Origin: Ariolimax columbianus
Taxonomy: Eukaryota > Mollusca > Gastropoda > Stylommatophora > Arionidae
Reading direction: 5' to 3'
Length of the DNA: 64,000 nt
Assembly (NCBI GenBank): GCA_036924085.1
Contig: JAVGWX010000005.1
Coordinates: 80,368,666 to 80,432,665 of the forward strand
Shown: positions 42,506-53,310 of the stretch, one piece after another
How positions within the stretch are numbered: the stretch's first letter is position 1
Layout of the letters: each line of letters begins with the position of its first letter
Made by a program: the position numbers and the translations under genes
Notes under the pieces: model-generated
What the model was told of the DNA's origin: nothing
The model's database searches: none
The model's input: only the letters and a program-made list of their open reading frames with translations

Positions 42506-45500
42506 GGTAGCGACCACAGGCCGATCAGGCTAACCATTGACATGGAAGTAGGCCCACAGGAAACAAAACCGCTCCCACGTTGGAATTACAAACGCGCCGA
42601 CTGGGACAGATTTGCAATCCTGACAGATGGGCTGTGTGAAACCATCAACACACGAAACAACAAAATGAAGCCCATGGTGGAAAGCCTAAGCAAGGCAATA
42701 ATGCAAGCCGCCACTGAAACCATCCCAAGAGGAGCTAGGAAAAACTATAAGCCCTACTGGAATGATGAGTTACAGAAAGCGGAAGATGCAGTAACAAATG
42801 CTAGGAACATGGCAGAGCGAGAACAATCCATGGAGGCAAACATCGCCCTCAAAGCCGCCACGGCGAAATACAAACACACTCTCAAGCAAACGGCAAGAGA
42901 AAGCTGGAAAAATAAAACGGAAAGCCTAAACCTGGATAAAGACGGGAACAAGCTATGGAAGCTAGTCAGAGCCATGAACGACGAAACCCCGTCAAATAAA
43001 CAAATTACCATCAAGCAGGGCGAAAACTTGCTCACAGGTAAGAAAGCCGCAAACGCTTTTGTCGATCACTATGCCAGAGCAAACCACATCGAGGTCCCTG
43101 CAGATAAGCATACAGACATTAGCGAAGAGCTAAAGGGGCACGACAACATGAATACGGCACCTGAAGAGCACATGATGGCCAAATTAACAATGAGCGAAAT
43201 GGAAGAGGCTATGAGAACATTAAAGAAAAGGAAATCTCCCGGAAAAGACGGGATAACAAACGAAATGCTGATGGGGCTGGGCCAAACAGCGAAGAGGAAA
43301 CTGCTATCGGTCCTGAACCAAAGCTGGAAAAGGGGAATTGTACCCCAGGCATGGAAAGACGCAATACTGGTACCAGTACCAAAAACAGGAAAGGACAAAA
43401 CAGATCCAAATGGATACAGGCCCATCAGCCTACTGAGCTGTGTCGGCAAGCTGATGGAACGTATGATAAACACCAGACTGATGTGGCATCTGGAAGAAAA
43501 ACGAATACTAATTCCACAGCAAGCCGGCTTTAGACAGCACAGATCCACTGAGGACCAGGTCATCCTCATAGCCCAGGAAATAGAAGATGCCTACCAGGCA
43601 CAGAAACACACAGTAGCTGTTTGGGTGGATCTGGAAAAGGCATTTGACGAAGTCTGGAAAGACGGACTTAGAGTCAAGCTAAGAAGAAGTGATGTTTGTG
43701 GGAAAATGTACAAGTGGATCAACCACTACCTCAAACAAAGAACGGCCAGAGTCCAAGTACAAGGGCAGATGAGCAAAAAGGTGACACTCGAGCAGGGAGT
43801 ACCCCAAGGGGGAGTACTGTCACCCACACTCTTCCTGGTATATATAAACGACATTACAGAGAATATACCAAGGAGAGTCCATAGCTCAATGTTTGCAGAC
43901 GATCTGGCTATGTGGACCTCTGAAAAGAATCTCACCATAGCAAGAAATCGGATGCAGCAGGCCCTAACATCGCTGGAAGAGTGGGCGAACTCATGGCTAG
44001 TCAAAATAAACGAGGAGAAAACCACATGCACAATATTCTCGCTTTCAACAAAACCATAAAATACCAAATTAAGTCTAAATGGCAAATTCCTGCAGCCAAA
44101 CGACAACCCAACCTATCTGGGAGTCACATTTGATCGGCGCATGACATGGAAAAGTCAGATCGAGAGAAACCGAATGAGAGCCAGGGAAAGAATGGCAATC
44201 ATGAGGAAACTTGCTGGCACAAGCTGGGGAGCAGACGAAGGCATACTAAAGAAACTGTACACTGGAAGAGCGAGACCAGTGCTCGAGTATGGCATTGCGA
44301 CATGGACAACAGCAGCAAAGGCGAACTTCGATAAAGTTAGCAAACTTCAAAACCAAGCCATGAGAATTATAACAGGAGGCATGAAGTCAACGCCAATTGT
44401 AGAACTTGAAAAGATTACAAAACTGCAATCAATGACCGATAGAAGAGACTGCAGAGCCCAGCTGCAGTCAGAAAAACTCCGAAGACTGACTGACCATCCA
44501 ATGCACCAGAGACTAAACAATTTGGGAAATGGGAAACTAAAGCGGAGAAACTTTGCAGAAATAGCCAAAGCAAAGATGCACGAAGATCCCATAAACGCAC
44601 TAACAACACCAAAACCCATCACTACTGTACGAAAACCTACCTGGAGGCAGGATATATTTCCAGAGGTGGTAGAAAATATACCAGGTATTGCAAACAAAAA
44701 CTGCCAGACTGAAAAAGAAAGGAGAGATACTACCCTAAGCTTCATATCGAAAAGCTACCCAAGCATGGACTGGACCCATGCATACACCGACGGTTCTGTA
44801 ACAAACACTACACAGAACGGAGGGGCAGGAGCATTCCTGAACCTACCAAATGGCAGAAAAATAACACTGTCATTCGCTACTGGTAAGTACACAAGCAATT
44901 TCAGAGCAGAGGCAGAGGCACTGAGGGCGGCAGTGGAAGAAATGATGACACACAATGAAAATGAAAGCCATGTAGTCCTGCTTACAGATGCTCTCGCCGT
45001 AGTCACAGCGCTAAAAAGCCAGAAAAACACTGAGCTTAATGACTTAAGAGCAGCACTCTGCAAACTGTGCCAGCAGTCTGCACCAAAAAGGGTAGTGGTA
45101 CAGTGGGTCCCATCACACTGTAACATCCAAGGCAACGAGGAGGCAGACAGACTGGCAAAAGAAGGTGCAAGACTACCACAAACAGATACTAGTATGACGT
45201 ACGAAGAGTCAAAACGGCTTATCAAAGCCAGATACATGACCAAATGGGAAACCGAACATACTGGTTACACCAAAAACGATGCCTGTTACCAGTTGAACCG
45301 AAGAGAGCAGGTCGTTGTCTTCAGACTTCGCACTGGCCACAATAGACTGAGGTACCACCTATTCAACAAATTGAAGATAGGTGGTACCAACGAATGCCCG
45401 TGCTGTACTGGTAAAATGACCGCTGAACATCTGCTGCAGAACTGCCCGACATACGAGGATCAGAGAGAGCAGATGTGGCCATCACCAGTGGAACTGCAAG

Positions 45501-45574
45501 ACAAGCTCTATGGCAGTGGCGACAGCCTCAGGATGACCGCCGCTTTTTTCGAAAAAATAATGGTTACTGTCTGA
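42506..45574 (+). pseudogene. I-like LINE polyprotein: RT plus RNase H, one nonsense codon
   Basis: One reading frame runs from the 5' junction to 45574, broken only by TAA at 44057-44059. The 30 kb copy has CAA there, so one base change created the stop. Order: endonuclease end (SDHRPIRL), linker, RT with RKSPGKDGITNEML, NGYRPISLLSCVGK, QQAGFRQHRSTEDQ, WVDLEKAFDEVW (43622-43657), GVPQGGVLSPTLF and FADDLAMW (43892-43915). Then RPVLEYGIATWTT, and RNase H from AYTDGSVTN (44780) to QWVPSHCNIQGNEEADRLA (45101-45157). A C-P-C-C...H...C tail follows. All catalytic Asp residues of the RT and the D-E-D-H set of RNase H appear present. Without most of its endonuclease it could not move unaided. Confidence 0.9.
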
Positions 45575-45598
45575 CTGCGTACGAAGAAGAAGAAGAAG
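42506..45598 (+). mobile_element. I-like LINE, 3.1 kb copy with 14-bp target-site duplication
   Basis: The best preserved copy of the family: 5' truncated inside the endonuclease (only the last block, SDHRPI, remains), then RT, RNase H and a (GAA)n tail. It is flanked by perfect 14-bp repeats atatagctgaatca at 42492-42505 and 45599-45612, which shows target-primed insertion. The element lies in sense orientation within the last intron of the zinc-finger gene. Identity with the 30 kb copy looks very high by eye, so the insertion is young. RNase H after RT places it in the I group of LINEs. The exact clade needs a phylogeny. Confidence 0.95.
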
Positions 45599-45612
45599 AT
45601 ATAGCTGAATCA

Positions 45613-46025
45613 TGAAATATCAGGACCAGACAGTGTCTTTACTAAGACCAATGTATTTCTATGTCAATTATCTATTAGTATGTTTCCATTCCAGCTTTTC
45701 CATGTTCATAATCTTCTAAGATGTTTTTGAAACCAGGTGTTGCTAATAATCATGCTATTCGTGTTAACACATTCTATTAATATATATCCTCTTTTATTTC
45801 TTTATCCTAATCTTTGCCTCCCTTATTTCATGGTAAAGAGCTTGATCTTGACAAGAAAATAGCTGATATTGTTGATTAATCTGAGACTATGCCATAGCAG
45901 TTTATTATTGAAATGCCAATTTCATGTATTCAAAGCATGATTTTCATAGTAATTGAAGAACACTGGCGGTACATTTATTTATTAATTGTCATAGCTCACT
46001 TTTTATTTCTTTTTTTGCATTCCAG
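45613..46025 (+). other. Last intron of the zinc-finger gene, part after the LINE
   Basis: AT-rich. It ends with a long pyrimidine tract and acceptor, tttctttttttgcattccag. Confidence 0.5.
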
Positions 46026-47248
46026 AAGTACATTGCTATGCTCAGAACCACCTTCCTTTCTTCAAACAAGAACATCGACAATCTTCTGAGAAAATGATAC
46101 ATGGTGAGAAATACTTGGAGATTGGGAAACATGATGAACTTTTGTGTGTGTTACCTGAATACGAAAGTAGCATCATGAATGAAAAATTAAACAGGACAAT
46201 GAGTACTAATGTTGTGGAGATGACAAGAGACAATGAGATGAAATCAAGAATTACTGAAACTGAAGCATCACTGGAGTCTGCTGGCTGCCATGAAAGGACA
46301 GTAGATACATGTGACACTCAGACTGACTGTAAACTGACGTTACAAAATGAAGATTGTAGACAAGAGTCAGATAACATATTTTCATTGCATGAGAAAAATT
46401 ATGATCTTAATACTTCTAATATGGGTTACAGATCACATAGTGGTGTACCAATACCAAATGTAAAAAGGGAAAAAATAAAACTGTTTCGAGGGAATGTTTA
46501 CAAGTGTGATGATTGTGGAGCGGGTTTTATTAGGTATAGTAGTCTAGGGACTCATATGAGAAAACATACAGGAGAAATGCCTTATGAATGTAGTGTTTGT
46601 GGTGTAAAATTTTCTTATTGCAGTAGTTTAGAAATACACACAAAAACACACACTGGAGAGAAGCCTTACAAGTGTAATCTCTGTGATGTAAGTTTTACTG
46701 CTTACCATAGTCTGGAAAGACATATCAGAACACATACTAGAGAGAAACCTTACAAATGTGATTATTGTGGCATAGGGTTTACTGAGTACTATAATCTAGA
46801 AACACACAAAAGAACACATACAGGAGAGAAGCCTTATAAATGTGATGTTTGCAGTGCAGGGTTTGCTCACTGCAGTGCTTTGAAATTGCACAAAAGAAAA
46901 CATACTGGAGAGAAACCTTACAAATGTGATATTTGTAATACAGAATTCACTAACTGTTCTAATTTAGAAACACACAAAAGAACACATACCGGAGAGAAAC
47001 CTTACAAGTGTGATGTGTGTGGTGCAGAGTTCACTCAATGTGGTACTCTAACAACACACAAAAGAACACATACCGGTGAGAAACCGTACAAGTGCAATAT
47101 GTGTGGTGTAGGGTTTGCTCAGCATAGTACTCTAACAACACACAAAAGAACACATACTGGAGAGAAACCTTACAAATGTGATATTTGTGATGTAAGGTTT
47201 GCTCAGCGATGTCATATTGAAAGACACATAAAAATGCATACTGGATAG
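46026..47248 (+). CDS. C2H2 zinc-finger protein, terminal exon with nine fingers
   Basis: A likely nuclear DNA-binding protein. The exon follows a strong acceptor (46025). The frame is open from its first bases, with two bases completing a codon (phase 1), and runs to TAG at 47246-47248. Counting from the in-frame ATG at 46094 (384 codons), residues 1-135 form an acidic, Ser/Thr-rich segment with no known domain. Nine C2H2 fingers then follow every 28 residues (136-158 up to 360-382), joined by canonical TGEKPY linkers, with TGEMPY and TREKPY variants. All Cys and His ligands appear present. The fingers are C-x2-C-x12-H-x3-H. The gene may start at 46094, or the exon may be spliced to exons B and A. 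A decayed further finger follows the stop. No KRAB, BTB or other effector domain is seen. No paralogue can be named. Confidence 0.9.
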
Positions 47249-47345
47249 AAACCATTCATGTCTAATTATTTGTAATGTAGTGTTTCTCAGAGACATCTGA
47301 AATTACACACACGAACACATAATACAGAAAAACTGTCAAATGTTG
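47249..47345 (+). pseudogene. Decayed tenth finger beyond the stop codon
   Basis: The stop lies in the linker: ggatag where other linkers read ggagag, so a single G-to-T change made GAG into TAG. Past it the same frame gives KPF, one stop at the position before the second Cys, then CSVSQRHLKLHTRTH. This keeps the second half of a finger including both His. The first Cys pair is damaged. The protein was once at least one finger longer. Confidence 0.75.
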
Positions 47346-47519
47346 ACATGCAATGAAATATCTACTTAAGATTCATGAGGCTGGCAATATTTACAGGAGC
47401 ATATAATTGCTTTGACATATGCTTCTTGCAAAGAAGCCAACCATCCCTTGATTCTTTTACCTTGAAGTGGCGAGGGATCTTGAATCACCCAAGGAACTAA
47501 GTCAGGGGAACCAAAAGTA
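47346..47519. other. Downstream flank of the zinc-finger gene
   Basis: Probably 3' UTR and flank. No canonical AATAAA was seen close to the stop. Confidence 0.3.
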
Positions 47520-49930
47520 CCCAGACTAGACACAGGCCATAGTAGAGAGAATATGCTAAAAACAGACAACTCGCATACCGTCCTAAAATATAATAGGTTA
47601 GATTAGAGCCCACAACCATATTTATAAAAACAAAGTCGGTTATGGAAACATTGACAACAAAACTAATGTAAACGGTCTTTGGTAAAAGAAGGGTTTCAGG
47701 AAAAGAGGAGAATGACCCAATGGAATGAGAGCCACAAGAAAGCTCAATAACTATCAAGAAGAAAACCAAAATAGCATCATAGAATGTTAGAACAAGCATG
47801 AAAAACAGCACAGATAGCTAAAGAGATGAGGAATTACATCCTTGCAATCTTAAGACTGTGCAAAACAGGATGAATACAATCAGAAAAGATGAGGCTGACA
47901 ACCAAGGAGAGGATTATTCATTCTGAAAACAAGGGAAGTGATGCCCACAATACAGAGGGAGTGGCACTGATGCTTTCTAGAGAGACACAGAGAGTAAAAA
48001 TAAAGTGGGAGACTATTAAACATAGAATTATTAGTGCAAGCTTTAGGCCAAAAAAACAAGAATAATATGAACATAATTCAGTGTTATGTCAACTAATGAG
48101 GCCGAAAATAAGAAATAAAAAATGTTATGACCTGCAAGAGGTCCTTAACACATAAAAAAAAGAAAGATCTCATAATACTGACAGGGTTTTCAATGCTAAA
48201 GTGGGAGCAGACAATCTGGGTTATGAACAGAATTTGGGAAGACAAGGAATGGGACAGATGAGTGAGAATAGAGAAATGTTTGCAGAGCTATGTGTGCTAA
48301 ACAAAATGATAATTGGAGGAATTATGTTTCCACACAAGATTGTAAACAAAGCCACATAGAGATCAACAGATCACATAATGGAAAATCTGATTGATCTTAT
48401 CGTTCAGTCAAGCATTGAGAAGTATACTACAAGATTTAGGAGTAAAATGACGCGCAGGCACAGCCTCATATTACCACATGTTGATGGGGATTTACAAGTC
48501 AAACTAAAAAAGAACCAAGTAAGGAACAAGATATACTGTACACCTATTACAAGACCAGGAAAGGAAGAATAAAACTGAACAATAGATACCACATGTTACA
48601 AGAGTTATATGAGGACGAAGAGATGGACATTAATAGTATGTGAAAATAGGCTAAAGAGATATGAAATCTGACATGTGAAGAAACTATAGGGTTCAATAAA
48701 ACTCAGCACAAGGAATAAGTCTCAAAAGAGACATTATACAAAAAAAGACGAAAGCTATATTCAGCATTCACCACTCTCTGACTAAAAAGATATATTTTCT
48801 TGAATGTAATCTGGACCTTTCTTTAATTAATTTGAGGCTGTGCCCTTTTGTTCTTGTAGGCAGCTTTATTTTGAAAAATGTTTATAGTTTAATTTATCCT
48901 TTCCATTGATTATCTTATTTAAATCTCCTCAAATTATTCTCTAATCTAAACACTGCAGACATGTTTTTCTTAGCTTTAATATAACTCATAACTATAATTT
49001 CGAAATCCCACTATCAGTTATGTTGCTGTTGTGACATTATGTAATACCAGAGAAGTACATAATCCTTATATAGGGTTTGTACGAAAATGCAGTTAGCAGA
49101 GCGGTATATGAAGAAGCACTAACTAACAGCTATGGCGTGCAAACAGAGATGAGACAAGGACGCCTGCCCTCACCCTTCTTGTAATTGTTGACTATAAATT
49201 GGATAATTAATACATTATACAGTCATGACCAAATGCAAAAAAAAAACTTTACTGGGAAAAAAAAGCAATCAGCCATATTGGAGTCATTTATCAATATGAA
49301 GAAAACAAGCTTCTTAAAAATGACACAATCAGCAAATAACCAATCATGCTAGGTAGTGCCGTTGCAGGAGAGATATGCCTTTACCTATATAGGCAATATA
49401 ATTGACGCATCAAGATGTATAGATACAGATGTAAGGACCAGAATTGGAAAGACGAGAATAGCATTCCTGTCACTCAACAACATATGGAGATTCAGATAAA
49501 TCAAGATTCAAAGTTAGAATTTATAATATTCAATGCCAGTGTCAAGTTGTTGCTGTTATATGGAACCAACCTTAGATAACGACCAAGGTGGTATTAAAAA
49601 GAATCAAGTCCTTCATTAACAGATGCCTATGTAGGATAATGAATATAAAGTGACAGGATAATGGTGAGAAATGAAGACCTGTTGGGAAAAGAGCCAAGAG
49701 CAGCCACTGGAATAACAAATTAATAAAAGAAAATGAGGCTGGATAGGACATATACAAAGGAAGGCACTGTCTAGCATAGTAAGACAGGCTCTCACGTGGA
49801 ATCCTCAAAGGAAGAGAAAGAGAAGTAGATAAAAAAATATGCATGAAGAAGAGAATGTGAGAGGGAACTACTATTAAATGGTTACACCTGGAGAGAAGCA
49901 GATATAGCAGTGATGGGCTTTGATTGATTG
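47520..49930 (+). mobile_element. RTE-like LINE relic, endonuclease and tail, centre lost
   Basis: Degraded frames follow an endonuclease: AQIAKEMRNYILAILRLCKTG (about 47808-47870, in part), TEGVALMLSRETQR (47955-47995), an IGGIMFPHKIVNKATWRS block (48312-48362) and ENLIDLI. A CEETIGFNKTQHKE piece ends near 48718. After an inserted CR1-like fragment (48725-49025) the tail resumes: LTNSYGVQTEMRQG (about 49120), TYIGNIIDASRCIDTDVRTRI (49380-49445), WIGHIQRK and a WNPQRKRKR block (49740-49820). About 1 kb of RT is missing. Confidence 0.75.
48725..49025 (-). mobile_element. CR1-like LINE fragment inserted in the RTE-like relic
   Basis: On the minus strand it matches the 34560-34850 region of the CR1-like LINE (after SGISKL-type sequence, then KRAQPQINxR-like and the ggagtggtgaatgctg end). 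It is diverged and has no tail. Confidence 0.65.
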
Positions 49931-49934
49931 AAGG

Positions 49935-50290
49935 AAGTCAATTGAAGTATTTGCTCTATAATCCTACTTGAATACCAAAAAAATGTATGGTGGTGATATC
50001 AATTAAGAATAAGAGGCACTTTTAGCTATCAGAAGCTATATAGTCACCATGTTCAAAATGTGAAAAATTAAACACTGAGACAACTATAGCTATTGAAGTG
50101 GCTTGATTGCACAACATTGGTATCAGACAGGATACTTTAAGAAACTAAATATTGGTTATATCCACTCTGCCATAGAATAAAATAGTAATGTGCTAACAAT
50201 GCATTCAAAATGAAGCTTATAGACTCCTTGGAAAGAATGAAGAGCAATGCAATGCTCTATGCTTCATTAGTAATGTTAATATCAATAAAT
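49935..50290. other. Non-coding stretch, no gene seen
   Basis: AT-rich; nothing recognised. Confidence 0.35.
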
Positions 50291-50294
50291 TACA

Positions 50295-50910
50295 TTGGAT
50301 TATCTAAACAGACAACTTGTTGAAAATAGACCAACAAATCTAAAAATTAGACAACAGTCTCTACTCCACCTTAAAAGACAGATACCTCCTTCCAGAAAGC
50401 AAAGAGTTATAGAGAGCAACCAGCGCAAGATTGTCATGCAGTGGATACCTTCTCATTGTGGAATACCAGGAAACGAGAGAGCAGATCGACTGGCAAAGGA
50501 GGGTGCTGCAGACGAGCAACCAGATGTGCCAGTTACATACCAACAGAAGATAAGGATGATCAAATCAATCAGAAAGCCACCAACAGTAACACCAGATGAT
50601 TACCATAACATGAACTGTTGTGCTGCGCCTTAGAACAGGACACAACCGACTCCGCAGCCACATGTACACAAAAATGAAGATTGGCAACTCAGCCATGTGT
50701 ACATGCGGACAGGCGCCCCAGACAGCAGAGCACATACTGCAAAACTGCCCCGAATATGATATACAGAGAAAATCTCACTGGCCCATAGAAACAACACTGG
50801 AAGAGAAACTTTATGGACCTGTGTGTGAACTACAAAAGACAGTGAAGTTTATACAAGAGACAACATTGCAGATATAGACAATATTTTAAAGCGAACGAAA
50901 GAAGAAGAAT
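50295..50910 (+). mobile_element. Diverged I-like LINE 3' fragment
   Basis: Two open frames (50295-50633 and 50620-50877) carry IVMQWIPSHCGIPGNERADRLA, MLRLRTGHNRLRSHMYTKMKIG and a C.CG.....TAEHILQNCPEY tail, the end of RNase H and the zinc-type tail. One frameshift near 50625 separates them. A short gaaagaagaaga tail follows at about 50897-50909. It belongs to a related but distinct subfamily from the 42 kb LINE. Confidence 0.8.
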
Positions 50911-51064
50911 AGAGAGTAGTAAGACAAATACATTTCTTAAAGTACCATAAATTCTCCATTTATAGATAGAGCAACATAAATTTATAATTCAATTACTCTC
51001 AATAGAGCATTTTTTTTAACTATTGGTGCCTATCTCGATGTATAGATCCATGTATTTACTGATT

Positions 51065-51310
51065 TTTCTGCATTCTTCTTTTTTGACATTCATCCTGAAA
51101 AGGACGTATCATACCGATAGTTTACAGCATGTCATAGTTTATAGCAAGGCTGTGGTATCTGTGCCTTTTAACCTGGCATATCTCGTTTCAGTAGCCTTTT
51201 TTTTTGGGTACGAGGTTTGACTTCCCAGTGGAATCCCTATTCTCTTAGCCAGACGACGCTAGTGCAGGCTGCTTCCAAGGGTCTCCACTTGGAGGTGGAA
51301 TATGATCTTG
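51065..51310 (-). mobile_element. Diverged (GAA)n-tailed SINE-like element
   Basis: On the plus strand: attcttcttttttgacattc, then gtttacagcatgtcatag, gtgccttttaacctggcat, and gggtctccacttggaggtgg. It follows the order of the 38853-39213 element at low similarity. Confidence 0.5.
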
Positions 51311-51454
51311 GTCAGCTCATTCACTGTTTTGCATCTTCTGCCTATGCCTGTATTCGAGGTCACCATCAAAGCAGGGAATGGTATAATACCCAGACAGATC
51401 CTCTGATTAACTTTATGATGCTTGCAGGAAGTTTGCTCCAGCTGTGTGTAATAG

Positions 51455-51700
51455 TTGTCTATCGCAAGTGAAGATAGCGACAGCATCAGACCTGCACAAA
51501 TTCTGACTCTATCACACTTCAGACACACATATCAGGTTTTGATTGTGGGATTGTTATGCATTCTGCTTTTCCGCGTATCCTCAGTGATGATATTCTGCTC
51601 ATTGACCTGAGCACTATGTGGGATGCTAATAATAGTTGCTTATCACAAGTCAAGATGGTGACAGCATCAAACTTGTGTTGCAATATGTGATCTCACATGG
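51455..51700. repeat. Two copies of an unknown dispersed repeat
   Basis: tatcgcaagtgaagatagcg followed by acagcatcagac at 51470-51492 recurs as tatcacaagtcaagatggtg followed by acagcatcaaac at about 51648-51680. A third copy lies at 58240-58272. The family is unknown, and nothing resembling an open frame is present. Confidence 0.6.
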
Positions 51701-51879
51701 CATGTCAGGCTTTACCGCACGTGAGACACAGATGTAAGGAGTCCACTGCATGGTCATCATACATTCTGTTCTTTCGTGCAGCTTACTTTCTCTAAACCTC
51801 AGCGATAACATTACTCCTGACAAAGTGATAACCTAGTACTGTGTTCATGAGTTAGGCGAGATGGTTCTGTGCAAGCGTC

Positions 51880-51886
51880 TCATATA

Positions 51887-51927
<41 letters not shown>
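51880..51927. repeat. (AT)n microsatellite
   Basis: An imperfect AT tract of about 48 bp. Confidence 0.9.
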
Positions 51928-51929
51928 AC

Positions 51930-52689
51930 ACCATGAAGAGTGCATATGGCTAGCAACCTCATTGTGTAAAACAGGTTGCTACAAAATTCACCAATTAAAA
52001 AGCATATGAAGTTATTTAGCGCAGTCTTCCTAAAGGAACCTATCTGGTGGCCCTGTGCTCCTACTGGGGTTTTATATTTATTTAATCATTGTTATAGTCA
52101 TTACAACATACTGTTTTAGTTTTTAGGAAAATCAATGTCAATCAATCATAACCTTTCAACTCCCTTTGGGACACATGTCTCTATCAAATATCCGCCAAGT
52201 CCTCCTGTCCCGAGTCAATTGTTCCCGTTTTCCCTGCGCACTTTATATGTTTCAAGCTCTCTTCTCCATGCACGATTTGGTTTGCTTCTACCTTTCATGA
52301 GCTGGGGATTCCAGAACAGAGATCACTTTGTAAAGCTATCAGCTTTTTTTTTATATATGTCCTACGCAATGCATTCTCCTCAAGGCTTGTTCCACTGATA
52401 TTTGTCTGGTTCTTTCCAACCGTTACATATTACCATTCAATCCCTGTATTTTGTGCAGGCACTCATGAGTCTGTTATAAAGTGATGATTTCCATTCTACA
52501 CTTTGTTCAACTATTATTCTCAGTGTAGCTATCTGGTTTGCAGAGGTTCAGTTTGATTGAAAGTCTGCCTGTTGTTCTCTAATCTAATTATCTATGGTTT
52601 CTTTTAATCATTTCAGTATGCAGACACTGATAATATTATTGCTCTTTTTTTTAAATTTTTTTAATTGCCTTATTTCCCTATTCCACAAG
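51930..52689. other. Non-coding stretch, no gene seen
   Basis: No motif recognised. The open frame at 52135-52398 has no supporting signal. Confidence 0.35.
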
Positions 52690-52880
52690 GCAGTGTGCGT
52701 TGCACTACAGTTTTTATTTTGCACCTGTCAGCCCAGTATATCCAATCTCTGCATACATTTTAAGTAACGGTCTGCTTCCTCCTGCATTTTATAAGGGTTT
52801 GCTCCCTGGGGTAATAGAGGGTGCTGTGATGAGGATCAAACCAAGCCAATCACTTAACCACTGGCCCACACCATCCCCTA
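52690..52880 (-). mobile_element. tRNA-derived SINE
   Basis: On the minus strand the head has an A-box tgggccagtgg (rc about 52856-52866) and a B-box ggtttgatcc (rc 52833-52842) at tRNA spacing. The body follows, ending near ctgccttgtggaatagggaa (rc about 52676-52695). It differs from families A and B. Confidence 0.65.
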
Positions 52881-53130
52881 TTGCTCTATAATTTGTAGTG
52901 TTTTGGATATTCGCTTCTATCGGCAGCTTGAGACTAGAAAGTCTTCGTTCCACACTGCTGGTATTTTTTCTTATTTCCAGACTTTACCAAGTAATTTGTA
53001 AATATATGTTAAAGTGTTAATGTCTGCTTTGATTGTTTCCGCTACGATATAATCCAGGCCAGTAACCCTACGATCTATCAGAACTATTATGGCTTTTTTT
53101 TTCTAATTTGTTTGGTCTCTCACAATTAAT
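52881..53130. other. Non-coding stretch, no gene seen
   Basis: AT-rich; nothing recognised. Confidence 0.35.
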
Positions 53131-53140
53131 TTGCTGATCT

Positions 53141-53300
53141 TCTTCTTCGTTCATTCTCAATCTCTCGTTACCTAGTCCTGAACAGGGCTTTGCAAGTAGC
53201 AGGATGTAGTTCAGAGAACGGAATGCGTTGTGTCGCTAGTTTACAGCTTGACTGCGATATTTGCACCTTTCGGTCCGACACATCCGTCTTCGGCAGAAAC
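53141..53300 (-). mobile_element. (GAA)n-tailed SINE-like element with target-site duplication
   Basis: A 160-bp 5'-truncated copy flanked by the 10-bp repeat ttgctgatct at 53131-53140 and 53301-53310. On the plus strand it begins with the tcttcttcgt tail and contains gttcagagaacggaatgcgt and cggtccgacacatcc as in the 38.8 kb and 41.1 kb copies. Confidence 0.8.
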
Positions 53301-53310
53301 TTGCTGATCT

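Noticed and set aside
42754..43569. Minus-strand frames of 93-166 codons inside the I-like LINE
   Set aside because: They are antisense to an RT domain with intact catalytic motifs.
44755..45243. A 162-codon minus-strand frame, also present at 31140-31628
   Set aside because: Conserved between copies only because it is antisense to the RNase H region of the same LINE family.
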